Below are positions 10,501-25,500 of a stretch of DNA of 64,000 nucleotides, in pieces (the stretch's first letter is position 1; the number at the start of each line of letters is the position of its first letter). The stretch is from the NCBI GenBank assembly GCA_021292165.1, contig CM037880.1:137456564-137520563 (forward strand). Reading direction: 5' to 3'. This stretch comes from Shinisaurus crocodilurus. Lineage: Eukaryota > Chordata > Lepidosauria > Squamata > Shinisauridae. The notes under the pieces are model-generated. The model worked only from the letters and a program-made list of their open reading frames with translations. It made no database searches and was not told the origin of the DNA. The translations under genes and the position numbers were made by a program.

Positions 10501-13500
10501 ACTAGTCATGGACAATGTGTTCCTCCAAGTTTAATTAAGACGTGATTAAAAGCAGCAACACACAGCTGTCAATAAAGACAAAACACTTACGCAATTTTCT
10601 CACATTGGTGTATACAATTAGTATGTTTTTATCAGACAGTATGCAGGAAAAGTGTCATATATAGAGTGGTTCTTGGTCTTTTAGATTTCTAGGACGGCAG
10701 AACAGGTAATCATTCCCCATTAGCAGATGAAAAGTTTCCCATTCAAATGACAATGGAATGCTTTTGCTCCTTTTGTATTGCCTCAGGTATCACATGCAAG
10801 TTTCAAGTAATTATATACAGTTTCTACTCTGTTGGCATGCTAAAACAGCAATCTAATTTTTCATTTTGAATTCCCTAGAATAGCCTTCTCAAATTACTCT
10901 CCCTTACCCACCTGCTAACTGCAAAGCATGTTCACTTAAAAATGGCAGCTTTCTACACAAGTCAACTGGTTTGTAATAATACTAATAAGCAACAAAAACT
11001 TATTACTGGTGTGGACTATAGATATGTGTGCTAGTCAGAATTTCTGGAAAAAAATAATGGGAGTAATAGGAAGCTTACTATATTTTAAATATATACCCGT
11101 CAAAGATGTGTTGGTTAAGCAAATTAAGTTATTGCAAGGCTTCACCATCATTACAAGTATATAAAAGCTGGCAATTATATAAACTAGACCCAAGGTAAAA
11201 ACAAGCAAATTACACAGAGGCACTCCATGGCTCTGATCCAAAGGTGTAGTTGTGTAAATGGAAGACATTTCCATTCACCCAAAGAGAGGCAGTCCTCAAT
11301 TTTTGGTGATTCCCTCTTCCTACTGCAGCCCACTGCACCACATGCCATGCTATTTTGGAGGGTCCCCTAACCCTCAGGAGCAATTGATGGGGCAGCGGAA
11401 AGGGGGAGATGGGAAAGTCCCATTCTGTGAAGGAAACTCAGTTCTATATCTTAAATATGTTTTAAAGCATACCTCACCTAACCTACCTCACAGGGTTGTT
11501 GTGAGGATAAAATGGAGAAGAGGATGATTATGTAAGCCGCCTTGAGTTCCTTGCAGGAAAAAAGGCAGGGTATAAATATAATAAATAAATAAACTAAATA
11601 ATCAGGATTAGCTTAAAAAATCAGCTAAATCATATCATAATTGGCCTGACTATCCAACAATGGCTCAACAAATTTCCTCCTGCATGCAGTATAAATATCA
11701 CAATGAAGTACATCATGACAAATGTCAAAGACTTCCACAAACAGCTAATGGTCTGAAGGGATACTTCTGATATTGTTCCTCAAGATTCAGAGTGGGCATG
11801 ATTTGGCATTTCAATGTGAAAAAGTTAATACACAGGGAAAATGTTAAATCATGAAAACAGCTTTTGAGAACGTAAGAAGAGCCATGTTGGATCAGGCCAA
11901 GGGTCCATCTAGTCCAGCATTCTGTTCACACAGTGGCCAACCAGTTGCTCACAGGATCCCATAAGCAGGATATGAGTGTAACAGCATCCTTCTGCCCATA
12001 TTCCGCGGCAACTGGTGTACATAGGCATACTGCCTCTGATACTGGAATACAAACATGTTATGGTTTGATCAAAGATATGGAGAAACAACAGAAGAGCTAA
12101 TTGTTTTCTTATCTTGATTAGAGAATTTATCTTTCATACGTTTTTTTGTGGGGGAGCTTGGGCTAAATATCAATTCTTTAAACTATTAGGGTTGATTTGA
12201 CATTTTCTGATCACAATGAGAAGGTAATTGATTCTGTATTTGATTCTTTGCTCCCAGAATAATTTTTCTAATACTGCATCATCCATTTAGAAAACTTGGA
12301 ATAATACATGAACAGCATGAGAATAAGCACTGGATAAAACCTACCTCTACCCTAATACAAGTTGTTGAAGTACTAGGTGGGGTTTCAACTAAAGATCTTT
12401 GAAAAAAATTTCTATGAAATGTCTATCTGTTCTGTCTCTGTTGATCCCCAAATCTAAGCTGTCTATGACAACTGGGAGAGGACTTTTGGCTTTGCAACAA
12501 AACAGCTTCTGATGCCCTTGAGGCTTTAAACTTGGCCGAAGTTAAATGACAGGTCCAATTATCTCATTCTGGGACAGTGGCTCCTGATAGTTTGCTACAG
12601 ATTGACTTCCAAGTAGCCATTTATGGAAAGTAGTAATCTTTCCAAAGATGACACTATTCATTTTAGTATAATCGTCATCTAGCCATTCTCTCTGACATAC
12701 CAATCTAAAGTTATTCAATAACCATTTTAACTCTACTTGGGCAGATGAAAGCAAAATCATATTGTCTGGCTATAACAATAGGTTCAGTTTGTGGGAGAGT
12801 GTCAATAATGAAAAGTGGTTAGAGAAGTGTACTGGTCAGAACATCAATATACTGTTACCTGTTAAAACTGATTTATATGACAGATCCAGTAATCTGTAAA
12901 ATGGGGCTCACCATTCCTCAGACTTTTTAAACTAGTCCAACATGGTGGTCTAATCATTTCAGAATCTTCTTGCTTATCCTCCACTAGCTCAGTTATCAAC
13001 AGTCATCACACTGTATCCAGTCAATGTCCTGGAACAAAGGGAAAAATTCCTTGCAACCCTTTTCTACTCTGAAGGACCCTTTCAGAGGAAACATAAAAGC
13101 CAGGGGGAAATTAGATTTGGGTAGCATCAGATGGACAAGACAATAAGGACCTGTAATCTACATGTTTTCTACCTTGAAAAAAATAGTTTTTGTTAACATC
13201 TGAAAAGAACCAAATCTTCACAGTGATATTACTCAATTTTTATACTGAAAGGAACTTGGATAATTTTAAATATAGTCCCCCACTAGCAAAGTGCATAACC
13301 CCATCAATTTTTCTCTACTCATTCTTTGCACAGTAATGCAGTATGTTGTGCACCTGAATGTAATGCAGTAACTATACCAGTTTCTACAGATGATAATCAA
13401 ATCCACTTAGCTATCCATAAAACTCACTGTTAATTATTAGAATACCGGCTGTTCCAAGAGGGCTTAAGTTATGCTAGCTGTATACACATTAAATTGTCCA

Positions 13501-16500
13501 GACGCCTACAGGTTCTTATTGTGTACCTTTGTAGAAATGTTACACAAATCCCTGGCACAATGGTTTACTGGTACACATTTAAGGGCAAAGGGCTTGCCAC
13601 TATTCTTTCCACGGAACATATGGCCTTTTGCTGTAGGAAGTTTATCCTTCAGCCTTATTACTTCATCGTATATAGCCAATTTTTGGCTGTTCTTACCCCT
13701 TGTCACACCAGATTTCTCTGGAGTTACTATACAGAAGAAGGAAAGGACAATGTAAACACCAGATGACTTAAGCCAGCATTAGGGTTTACAGATTATTTAG
13801 GAGGAAATGTAGAAGTCAGGCACATTTGGATTTCATGCTGAACTTCAAAAAACAAAGGGGCAGTCTTACACAATTACTTTCTTCTATGCCACTAATTTTG
13901 CAACAACCCTCAAGATAATCAACATGGAGCTCTGTCTTGTAAAGAAAAAAGCATTAAGCTTCATATTCACTACATAGGTGGTAAGTCTAACTGTCATATA
14001 GCTATTATTTATTAACTTGCTGATTGGGAAGCCAAGAATATCAGCTGCTTTCCATCATGGATATCACCACAAGGTATGCAAAGAATATCACTATACACTT
14101 CAAGAGTTCCTAAACTGTGAATTGGCAAATACGTAACAAATATTATTAATTATTATGTATAAGATATTGGTTGAGTATAAGGAATTGTGTTGAACTTAAC
14201 AAGATTACAGGTAGAAATTTCAAATAGTTCTTGGACTTCCAGGTATTTGTGTAGCAAATTACAAAAGTATGTATACCAGTAGTTTACAGGAACAAGTCTC
14301 AGTTCATACAAAACTCAAAAGTATTGTCCACTATCATATGACAACTTATGTGGGAACAGTATTAGTAATTCTAAAGGGTTGGATCAAGAGCTCCTATGGT
14401 AACTCTGCTCATGGGATGCTCCCACTGGAGGCAGGGGGAGACCATTTTTGCTGAATCCTGCTTCTCCCTGCAGCCTCTGTGCACCCTGAAAAGCTGTTCC
14501 AGTGGGTTGGGGGACCCTTCAGAACACTGTGCGAGGTGGCATGGGGGTATGTGTGAAAGGCATCTGCCGCTTCTGTGAGAAGCTCTGCTGGGCCTCAGCC
14601 CTTTTTGCAAACAAAAGGGACACTGGATTCAACCCAGACAGGATAAAGCAGGAGTAGATAGACTTCAGGCTTACGGAATCTACTTTGTTGTTTACTAAAA
14701 ACCAAAGATCCACCAACTGGAGCCTAGTGTAAAAGACATACACTCAGAATTAAAGAATTATGAGTCCAGGAATTTGTCCTTGCAGACAAAAAGCCACTCC
14801 TGGTTACTGCAAGCTTTCTTCATTTCAGCAGTATGGTGTGTTCTTTTGTTGCTGCTATTGTTAAGCAACTTGGAGTCAGAAATCCTTGTCAATCTACAGC
14901 AAGTCAACCAAAGAACTACCTGAGATCCAGATATACCTTCTGCCCACCACCAGTTTAAAACCATGACAAATCAAATAGCTCATGAATCTGATTGCCTTGC
15001 TCACACACTACTTACTCACTGGGTTTTGAAATGCATGTAATAATTTCTAGGATTTCTTCACTTTAGCTTCTTGATTTTCCTTTGTCAGTACATTCATTAA
15101 AAATATTCAGAGCCAAATCATTTTACCTGGATAGGCAATTTTCCTAGCTAAATTTTAATCTCACTAATTTTTAATCTAATGGTATAGACTGAAACTTGAT
15201 GCTACTTGGGTACATTTCTCATGGGTTATTGAAATTATGAGACTGTATATGGCAGGGGTGGGCAACCGTTGGCAGGGGTGGGCAACCGTTGGCCCTACAG
15301 ATGTTTTGGTCTACAACTCTCATCATCAGCCAGCATAGCCAATGTTGAGGGATCATGGGAGTTGTTGTAGGCTAAAACATCTGGAGGGCCAAACATTGCC
15401 CACCCCTGGCCTATGAAATAATAAATATATTTTTCCTAATGATCTTCACAATTCACTGCTTCATTATTTTAAAACATTCAAATCAAACATTCACAGTTTG
15501 TGTAGTGCTAACTGTGCAATGCTGGGTTGGATCCAGAACTACATGTCTGTAATGGGACTGGCAGAAGTGGACTTCCCTGCCCTCTTCTTCTCATGACAGG
15601 CTCTTGAAAATGCTACACAGAAGGCAGAGGGGCCAAGCTGACCAGGGTGGGCTGTGGTCCCCCCAAATCAGGCAGAGGCAGTTTCCATGAGTGGAGCTCC
15701 AAATTGCAGAAGGTGCCTCTCCCCAATTTTGGGGGAGTTCTCACTTCCCCTCAGTGCCCCCAAGACCACAGCATACTCCGTTCAGCAGGGTCCACTGGCT
15801 CTCTATGCAGCATTTTCAGGGGGCTGGGAGGCATGCAGTGGGGAGGAGAGGACAGGAAATGCTAATATACAACGGTAATTCTTGAGGTTTAATTCCTGTG
15901 GGAAAGGTGAAAGAAATGCTGATGTTTACCAGTAAATCTGAGCCAAGAGAATACCACTTTTTTCCTTGAAAAGTAATATATGAATGATTAGTCAAATGAA
16001 TTATCATAAATTATGCATTTTGTCACATGCATAGAAGCCAGCATGCAATAAGGCATATTGTATACACACTTTCCCCCTTCACAGTTGCAGCATAAATGCC
16101 CAAAGGACATACACTTAGAATTATGAGCCCAGGAATGAGCTCATAAACCACCACCAGGCATTATGACAGAAACTGATGCAACACTTACAATCTTCTCCTC
16201 ATGCATGCTATTGTGTTCTACTGGCATGCTACTGGAATTACTTCCTGAGGGTACAACACAACCAGTGTTATGTACCTGAGATGATGGCATGTTCTGCAAA
16301 GGTTAAGACACACAAAATGTCACACAAAGAAGATACTGACAGTAACCATGCAAGTTAGTAAAGCAGGTGGTTACCTTATTAAAACAACCCAAGCAAGGAC
16401 ATATGAAACATTTTTCAAGTATGGTGCTATAGTTTAATGGAAATTGACAACTCAGGACAGATGTTTACACACACACACACGCACACACACACACACACAC

Positions 16501-19500
16501 AGCAAAAAGACACACTCCATGCAAGAATGGTTACAAAAAGGAGACAAAACTTGAAATAGTACATCATTCCAATAAATAGAGAGCAAAAACTTGCAAAATT
16601 TTAATGTGGGATTCTAACGCTCCATGTCACAAATGCAAGCTATTTGCAGCAAGGTTAAGATAATTACTACTTACACATAAATCTATCAAGATTCAGAAAG
16701 GTTAATATTACTTAAATTTCTTCCAACTACCTACCCCTTTGCTTAGAAGAGGCCGAGTTTCAAGAGAGGTCTTTTTATTCTCTTCTTTTACTGGCATTAA
16801 GGGTTTGAAAAACTTGGGTGGCTGTGGAGAAAATGCTTTAAATGGGCTGGCAGCTGATGCCTGTGGATTCTCTGATACATAACCTTGGAAAATAAAACAA
16901 CACACACACACACAACAGATTAGCAATTCTAACAATGATTGTCAAAATAAATGAGCAAGTACACAAAATAAAAGGAAGATAAGGCATCACAGGACATTAG
17001 TTCCTCATAATGTGTCATGGAATCGGAGAGCTTATGGTCATTTTGTCCTTACCTCTTATGATAAGTTGTTGCTGTTTGTACACAGAAACAGCACTGGAGA
17101 TTGGACTGCAACAGGGAATCTATACATCCTTAAGGGGTTACATTTTACGGGCTAGTGCAAGTCCAGTAACCAACGGTTTCGCAATCTGCAAAACATGAGT
17201 TACTGATCCAAACCATTACATGGGAACAAGCACCACCACAAACTGATGTTCATGGTCATTTAAAAGACCAAGTAGCTGCTTGATTAGTTAGCTCATAAAC
17301 AAGAATTTCCATGAAAAGGTGCCTCATAACAGGGAGGTTCCTATACACTAAGCTTTATGTAATCTGCCCAGAGAACTTTGGTTACTGAGTGGGTTAAATA
17401 AATAAAACTGTAAGATTCTTCCTCACAGTAACTCCTTCTTTTGTATTAATTTTCCCCAAGTTTCAATTTGAGGATGTTTTGTAATGAACGTGTCTGCATT
17501 CAGCACAGACTCCAAAGGGTCAAACATAAACTGTTAATATCACAAAATTAAAGTGTGCCATGCTTTTGTAGAAGTACATGGTGGACAACTGTTTACAATT
17601 TTAATGTTATTTTTGTCTGTTTTGCTCAAAGAAAAACATTTAATAAGAGTTCTTCCTAATGAAAGCCTGGGCAACATTGTTTGGTATAACATACTTTCAT
17701 GAAAGGAGCTTCATGTCCAGATTAGTAAGGGAAGCCCAGGAAACCACTCTTCACAAATAGTGTCTCCTAGGTTCTGGTTCTAGCAGTTAGAGAAATAGCC
17801 ATTCTAGCACATTAAAAACACTGTACAAGTTTGGATTGAGTGCCTTACATATGTGCAAATGCACCAAGTGCTTTACATATGCGCAAATGCACCAAAAGTT
17901 TAAAGGCAGTAGAACAGAGGAAAATGCATTTTTCACCATTGATCTCATTTTCATTATTTTAATAACTGCATTTACTGACCAAATTAAATGAAACAAAATA
18001 AAATCTTACCACCAGCATCTTTATTTCTGCGAGGTGAATCCCTGGGTAAAGTACCATAACATGATACATCTTGATAACTGGAAGAACAATCTAATACATC
18101 TAGATGACCTTCTGACCAACCCTAATGTCATAAACCCAGAAAAAAGGGAAAGTATTAAGCTGCAAACTAAAATATTAATATTTTAAGAGTTCAGTTTCTT
18201 TCAAAGTAGTCAATTTTCTCCCTCCCATATACATATTCTAATATCAATAATGCTTTCCTGAATTAGTGCTGTGCAATCCTCTGCAAATTTATTCTGAAGT
18301 TCCACTGTTCATTGGGGCTTGCTTGTAGGAAGTGTTTATTAGGACTGCAGCCTTATGTTGTCAAATTCTATTACAAAAACATCCAGTAATCTCTACTATT
18401 TCATAGTGAAATGGGGAAATTCCTAGGAGTTCTTGTAATGGATTAAATCTATACTGTAACTATCCTTACAAACCTATTATGCCCTCCCCTCCACCACCCA
18501 AGAGAAATAACTGAAAGGATTCCATATACTGTTATTTTAAAAAAGTTGCTGAGTTGAACAGAAATTACCCTGACTTTTTCCAGTCAGTAATGCTGTGCCA
18601 AATTCTAGATTGCTGATCTAAATGATTTACAGTTATTTTCCTAATTGTTAATAATATATGACTCAAAATAATAGTTAAGGCTTTCTTGTATCAAAGATGA
18701 AGGAAGAGGCATTTCTATCCTAGAACATTTTCAAACACCTTACAAGGCTAAAGGAGTCAACAATTCAGTTTTCTGAATGTCCATACCTTATCTTCATCAT
18801 AGCCAGAAAGATCTAATCGACTAGAGGATACCTAAAACACAATAAATAGGTATGAGCCAATGAATGCTATCAGTCTGCTAAGCAGCTGTTTTGGCTCCAC
18901 AGGAGAACCACAGCTAGAACCACCTACTACTAAGCCTGGTCTGCAATTGAAGGTTCAGAATACAAGAAACTGAAGCATGGCAATCGAACTTTCAGGACCT
19001 TATTTTCATCTACTGTTTATCCTACATTTCAGAAAGCAATATACACCTAAATTATCCCTGACAAATGATATTCCACATTTTCCTTTATTTTATTATTTTA
19101 TTAATTTATATAAATCAAATTAAATTTTATTATTTATTTATTTATTATTTATTGCCATGAACAGATATCCTCTGGGCAGCTTACATTGCAAAAAAGCAAC
19201 ATGCTCTACTGAATATACTTAGGGGAAAAAATCTCTTCCTAATGCTTAACTAATTCTTCTAGTTCATGCCTTAATTATAGATTCCCACAAATAACAAGTG
19301 GGAATGTACCATTGACTTGATTGTAGCATCCTATTACATATTTTTTTTTAATGCCCCTTCCCCATTTTTCCAGCATCAGAGTTGATAGACATTTGTCCAC
19401 AACCTTAACATTTTTAGTAATATATAAGTTTGTCATCCTGAAAGACCATCTTACATTGTGAACGTTTGGTGTGCTAATACTCCTCTGTATGTGTCGAGTT

Positions 19501-22500
19501 TTAGTAGAAAGAGCTTCTTTGACTGTGACTGCCTGTGTTAAGACAGAAAGAGATAACTGAAATATATTGCCAGTTACAGATCTAGGCAATTACAATCCAA
19601 TGCAAATCTACTCAGAAGTAAGCTCAATGGGACTTACTCCCAGGAAAGTGTGTGTGGGATTGCAGCCTAAAACACATTTCAAAAATGATATAAAAGGTAC
19701 ATTTATACATAGTACTCATTTTTACTTTTGTACAATCAGGTTTTGGCCAATGTTATAACTTTGGTGTCTCTGAAGACCATCAAGGATGGAAAACTACATC
19801 AAAATTACACACCCAGAGCAAGTTTCCATCAACTCTGTCTGCCAGCCACCTAATACTAAAGGTAAAGAAAATAAGAGGCATCCCTAATGGTCATAGTTTG
19901 ACAACTATACTAAGCAGGCTTGAAGCTCCCTTTGTACTCACCTGTCTTAGTCGTTCAAGGCTCAAAATATTTTCCACCTGTAACACTCCACGTGTATACT
20001 TCTCTATATACGTTTCCCCATCAGATGTACCCTCATTTTCATTCCTGGCTGCCATCAGAGCCAGAGTCTCCCGATCCTCAATTTCTTCTGTGGCCTAAAA
20101 TGTAAACTATATGTTTAAACTGAGACACAACTGGACTGCAACATTACTGTTTTTCCTGATACAGAGTCCACTTCAAAATGTCTCAAACAGTAGTTTGCGG
20201 AAGCAATTTGCAGAGTACTCCTCTACTTTGACTTTCCGATTGATTTTAACCTCTTGATAGAAGTAAGGTAGAATTTACCTTTGGTATATTTGACACTATT
20301 TCATAGGTCACACCACAAGCATACCATATATTCTTCAGGGACATTCTTCGTTTGAGACTCTGGGTAAAACTCTAGAAAAAACAAAAGCCATTTTTAAAAA
20401 ACAGTATTACATGGTGAATAGTTTGACCAAATAGCAAGCTCCTAAGCAAGGTACAAAACCAGCTATTTTTGAAATACCTTTTTGTATTCGATCCTACGAC
20501 TGCAATAAATTTCAAAAACAATTCACAACTCAATTAAATTTGCAGTGCATCTCTCTTAAATAGAAGAACAGGTTGCTTACCTGTAACTGTGGCTCTTTGA
20601 GTGGTCATCTGTGCATTCATACACATGGGCTCTGCACCTGCGCGGAGACCAGTTCGGGAAACTTCCATAACTGAGGAGAATTTTGGATGGGAGCCCCTCC
20701 CCCATTGCACATGCCCTCTAGTGGGGCTCCCGCCCATTCCCTCAGTTCCCTAAGACCGCCAATCGCGATCCCAGTACCAAGGGAATTCCACCCCCTCAAA
20801 CTCAGTCCTGAAATGGACATAGAACACATTGTATCCAACCAGACTGGTAGCCCTATCGAACTCAATAGTGACATGGAAGTGGGGTCGGAGGGTGGGCTGT
20901 ATGAATGCACAGATGACCACTTGAAGAACCACAGTTACCGGTAAGCAACCTGTTCCTCTTCTTCGTGGTCTCTGTGCATCACACATGTGGGCAGAGTAGC
21001 AAGCTGACTTACCAGAGGTGGGTCGGTGTCAAACTTAGTGGAGCATCGAGGAGAGGACTGCTCGGCCAAAGGCGTTGCCCTCTCAAGCCCAGGCGTCCAG
21101 GTGGTAGTGGCATATGAAAGTTGAAAGTGAGGACCATGTTGCTGCCTTACATAAGTCCGGTAGAGCCACTCCTCTGCCGAAAGCCAGTGGACATCGCCCT
21201 TGTAGGATGAGCCCGTATTGAGTCCGGCAATGGGCGTTTCTTGATCTCATAAGCCAGGCGGATACACTCGGCTATTCACGCCGCGAATCACTGGGTTGAC
21301 ACAGGAGAACCCGTCGATTGGCCACCGTAGCACAGGAACAGATGGGGTGAATGCTGGATCGATTCAGTGTGGGCCTTGTAGAAAGCGAGGGTTTGTCTAA
21401 CATCCAACGGGTGCAATAGCCTTTCAACAGGCGAAGATGGTGAAGTAAAGAATGCAGGTAGTCTAGGGATGTGCGCGGAACTTGATCGGGGGTGGAAGCA
21501 GGGCGAACTCACCCCACTGGACCCCCCGAGCTCCACGTGACTTACCTTTCCCTGGCTCGGCACAAGTCCCCGCCAGAGGAGCCAGGGAAAGCAACTTCCG
21601 GGTCACCGGCGCATCACTTCCGGGGCCCTGGCACTGCGTTTTTTACATAAAAACCAAGGTAAACCACCTTAAAACAGCTGTGATTCGCTATTTGCGTCCG
21701 TTTTAAGGTAGTTTACCTTGGTTTTTATGTAAAAAACGCAGCGCTGGGGACCTGGAAGTGACGCACCGGGGATCCGGAAGTCCGCCGAGCGCCTCAGCTG
21801 GCGCTCAGCGGATCGTGCGGCTGGGGTGCTCGCCAAGCACCCAGCGAGTTGAGGGGTGGGCAGTTTGTCCACCCCTACAGGTAACACAATGTCCTGATTT
21901 AGATGGAATTTGGAAACCACTTTCGGCAGGGAAGCGATATCTGGTCTTAGGACCACCTTGTCCTTATGAAATGTCAGATAGGGGGAATCTACCCTGAGTG
22001 CACACAGCTTGCTGGAATGATGGGCAGAAGTTATCGCCACCAAGAACGCCGTTTTCCAGGTGACTAGTCGGAGATTGGCTTTAGCCATAGGTTCAAATGG
22101 CTTTGAAGTCAGTGCCCAAAGAACTAAAGGAAGATCCCAACCAGGAGTCAGTGTTAGAACCGGTGGCATCAGGTTCCTTAGACCCCGCATGAAACACTTC
22201 ACCAGTGGGTGAGTGAATAAAGTGTCGGTCCCCGGGCTGGGGCAATGAGCGGACAGAGCGGCGAGGTAAACCTTTATCAATGTCAATTTCAAACCCCTGG
22301 TCTTCAAGACATGCAGGTACTGCAGAACCACATTGATGGAGCACAAAACAGGATCAACCCCTAAGCTGGAGGTGAAGCTGCAGAAGTTCGTCCACTTCTG
22401 AATGTGTGATGAACGGGTCGACAGTTTCCATGCCACTCTTAGCACAGCCCTGAGTCCTCTGCAGACAACTGTGGAAAAGTTTGCCCTGGCGAATCCCCCA

Positions 22501-25500
22501 AGCTGTAAGCTGTAGAATACCTGGGTCCAGGTGAAGGAGATGACCTCTCACCTGTGTGAGAAGAGCTGGAGATGCCGGCAGATGCTGCTACTCCCCTTGG
22601 GATAGGTGGAGTAGCGGGGCAAACCATGGCTGTCTCGTCCAGCACGGAGTCACAAGAATACATTCGGTACCGTCGCACTGGACCTTGGGAGATGACTTTT
22701 GTCAGGAGTGGGGTCGGAGGAAACAGGTAGAAGAGAGTCCCCGACCACAACAGCAGGAAGGCATCTGTTACCAACTGAGGATCCTGGCCTGCTCTGCTGC
22801 AAAACATGGTGCATGCAGTGTTCTCCGTGGTGGCAAAAAGATCCATAGCTGGGGTCCCCCAACGATCGAAGAGAGATTGTCGGACCCAAGGATCGAGTTC
22901 CCACTCATGGGAGTAGAGAGACACTCTGTTGAGAGTGTCCACCAAAACGTTGTCCTTCCCTGCAATATGGACTGCTATTACCAAGATTTCTCTGGGGATC
23001 ATCCATTGGAAGAGGCGTAGAGTCAAGCTGGTGAATCTGAGAGAATGGGTGTCCTCCTTCCTTGTTCACGTTTTATTTATTTATTTTATTTATAGCCCGT
23101 CTTTTTTCCTTCAAGGAACTCAAGGCGGCTTACATAATCCTCCTCCTTTCCATTTTATCCTCACAACAACCCTGTGAGGTAGGTTAGGCTGAGAGTCAGT
23201 GACTGGCCCAAAGTCACCCAGTGAGTTTCATGGCTGAGCGGGGAATAGAACCCGGATCTCCTGAGTCCCAGTCCAACACTCTCACCACCACGCCACACTG
23301 GCGACTACCGTTGTATTGTCCATAGCTACTTATTTATTTATTATATTTATATCCCCACCTTTTTTCCTTCAAGGAACTTGAACAGATGGCCCCTTGAGGA
23401 TGGATTCAAGAGATCTCATAGCATTCCATACTGCATGAAGCTCTAGCATGTTGATGTGGCTCCCTCGATCCTGATCGGACCAGACTCCTTGAACAGTCCT
23501 GTTGGCACAATGTGCTCCCCATCCTAGGAGGGAGGCATCTGTTGTCAATCAGCGACGGAGAGGGAGGACGGAAGGGAAGCCCTCCGGTCAGGTTCGTTCT
23601 CTCCATCGACCAGCATAGAGACTGTTTGACATGGGAAGGGATGATCAGTCGCTCAATGGGCGTCAATCTCGGTGTCAAAGGATCTCAGGAACCAGTTCTG
23701 CAGTAGTCACATCCGCAGGCCAGTGAATGCGACCACTGAGATCGAGGAAGCCATGGGTCCCAGGAGGTGTTGAATGGAGTGTGCCCGACATGAGTCAGAC
23801 AGGCATAAATTTGTGGCAGAGGTGAGTATCGTGACAACTCTGTCCTCTGGTAGGAAGGCCCGACCCGCAGTTGCATTCAAGACTGCTCCGATAAACTGTA
23901 TCCTCTGTGTAGGAAGAAGAACCGACTTCTTTTCATTCAGAGTCCCAATGTTTTCAGCATGGCGAGAGTCATTCAGAGAGATTCTTCCAGGCAGGGTGCA
24001 GAAGAGTCGACTAGGAGCCAATCGTCCAGGTAAGGAAACACACTGACTCCACGCGTCCTGAGGCTGGTGCAGACTAGCGTCATACATTTCATGAAGACCC
24101 TCGGCACCGTTGACAGGCCGAACGGAAGGACAACAAACTGGTAAGTGTCCGCACCAGTTCTAAAACCTAGGTACTTCTGGCTGACCTGGTGGATCGCGAT
24201 ATGGAAGTACGCGTCTTGAAGATCGATGGAAGCAAACCAATCGGTCGTGCGATCTTCAAGACTCCACAGCTATGAAAATTTCCTGAACTGGTCTCCGCGC
24301 AGGCACAGAGCCCATGTGTCTGATGCACAAAGACCATGAAGAACTCATTTACCAGCATCCTCTCATCAATAATATTAAATAGCTACAGTGCCTTGCAGAA
24401 GTATTCACCCACCTTTGACTTTTCTACACTTTGTTGTGTTACAACCTGGAATTGATGTACACAAGATACCCAACACTGTGAAGGTGCAAAATATTTTTAT
24501 TGTGGCACAAAAGTTAAGTAAACTAAAACAAACTGGCACTTGTTGGTTGCATAAGTATTCACCCCCTGTGCTTTGACATGCCTCAAGAAGCTCTGGTGCA
24601 ACCCACTGCCTCCAGAAGTCACATACTGTAGTTGAATGGAGTCCAGCTATGTGCAATTCCAGTGCCACATGATCTCAGATTAAATACACCTGTTTCTGGA
24701 AGGCCCCAGAGTTTGTCGGAGAGCATATCTAAACAAACAGCACCATGAAGGCCAAGGAGCTATCAAAACAATTCTCGTACTTCTTCATAACTTTGTCCCA
24801 AGTGTCAGTTTGGTTTTGTTTACTTAACTTTTGTGCCACAATAAAAATATTTTGCACCTTCACAGTGTTGAATATCTTGTGTACATCAAGCGGTAACAAT
24901 GCCAATTAAGTCCATTTCAATTCCAGGTTGTAACACAACAAAATGTGGAAACGTCAAAGGGGGTGAATACTTCTGCAAGGCACTGTAAGCCAAGCAAATT
25001 CTCCTAGGTCCACTTTGTAGGAATGCATTTTCTGTCATGTGGGATTAGCACACGTCTGTCCTTTTAACTGCATGTGAATGGACAAACAGCGGCCAACTGC
25101 TAAACCTAAACAGACATGAATCCAATAACTGCCTAGAACCACTGGGAGTTGCATGTTAACTGCTTTGAACTTTTGAAGGAAGAACAGAATTTAAATACAA
25201 TAAACAAAAAAATAAATATACATGAGATGGAAGTTGCAATTAGCCAATAAGATTTTATGTGCCATAACAGACACATGTGGCTCTACCAAAAAAAGTGACA
25301 TTGACATCTGTCTGACATAGCAACAATCTAAAATTACTATATGTGTCAGATCAAGCACAGCAATCCTGATTTTAACACAATGGTGTTTACTTTTGTAGAG
25401 AATTGTGTAGTTTACAGATGAACGTACAAGAGCATTGCATGGACATTCTTCCTAGCTTAGTTTATTATTAACTAGTGAATAGACCCAACTTCACATGGAT

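Larger units (their letters stand above)
8889..16188 (-). other. KIF13A intron between w29 and w30; mostly unique AT-rich DNA
   Basis: 7.3 kb. It holds the retrocopy at 9133, a SINE tail at 11470, the GCCATGTTGGATCAGGCC repeat at 11870, the dispersed repeats near 11270 and 14380, a hAT MITE at 15253 and a low-copy-looking GC-richer stretch at 15525-15850. 9300-11200 and 12050-14300 show nothing recognisable. Confidence 0.7.
20566..24358 (-). mobile_element. DIRS-type retrotransposon, decayed copy 1
   Basis: Minus-strand order: RT (24245-23705), RNase H/pol end (23030-22440), tyrosine recombinase (22445-21040). The end is marked by inverted repeats. 24345-24275 on the minus strand (GTGCATCAGACACATGGGCT then CTGTGCCTGCGCGGAGACCAGTTC) is an inverted copy of plus-strand 20611-20655, as expected for DIRS inverted termini. 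Gag and the RT start are missing, so it is internally deleted. A SINE and a hAT foldback MITE are nested inside. It lies 195 bp from exon w23. Confidence 0.85.

Noticed and set aside
22556..23020. 154-codon plus-strand frame
   Set aside because: It is antisense to the DIRS pol segment, which reads convincingly on the minus strand.
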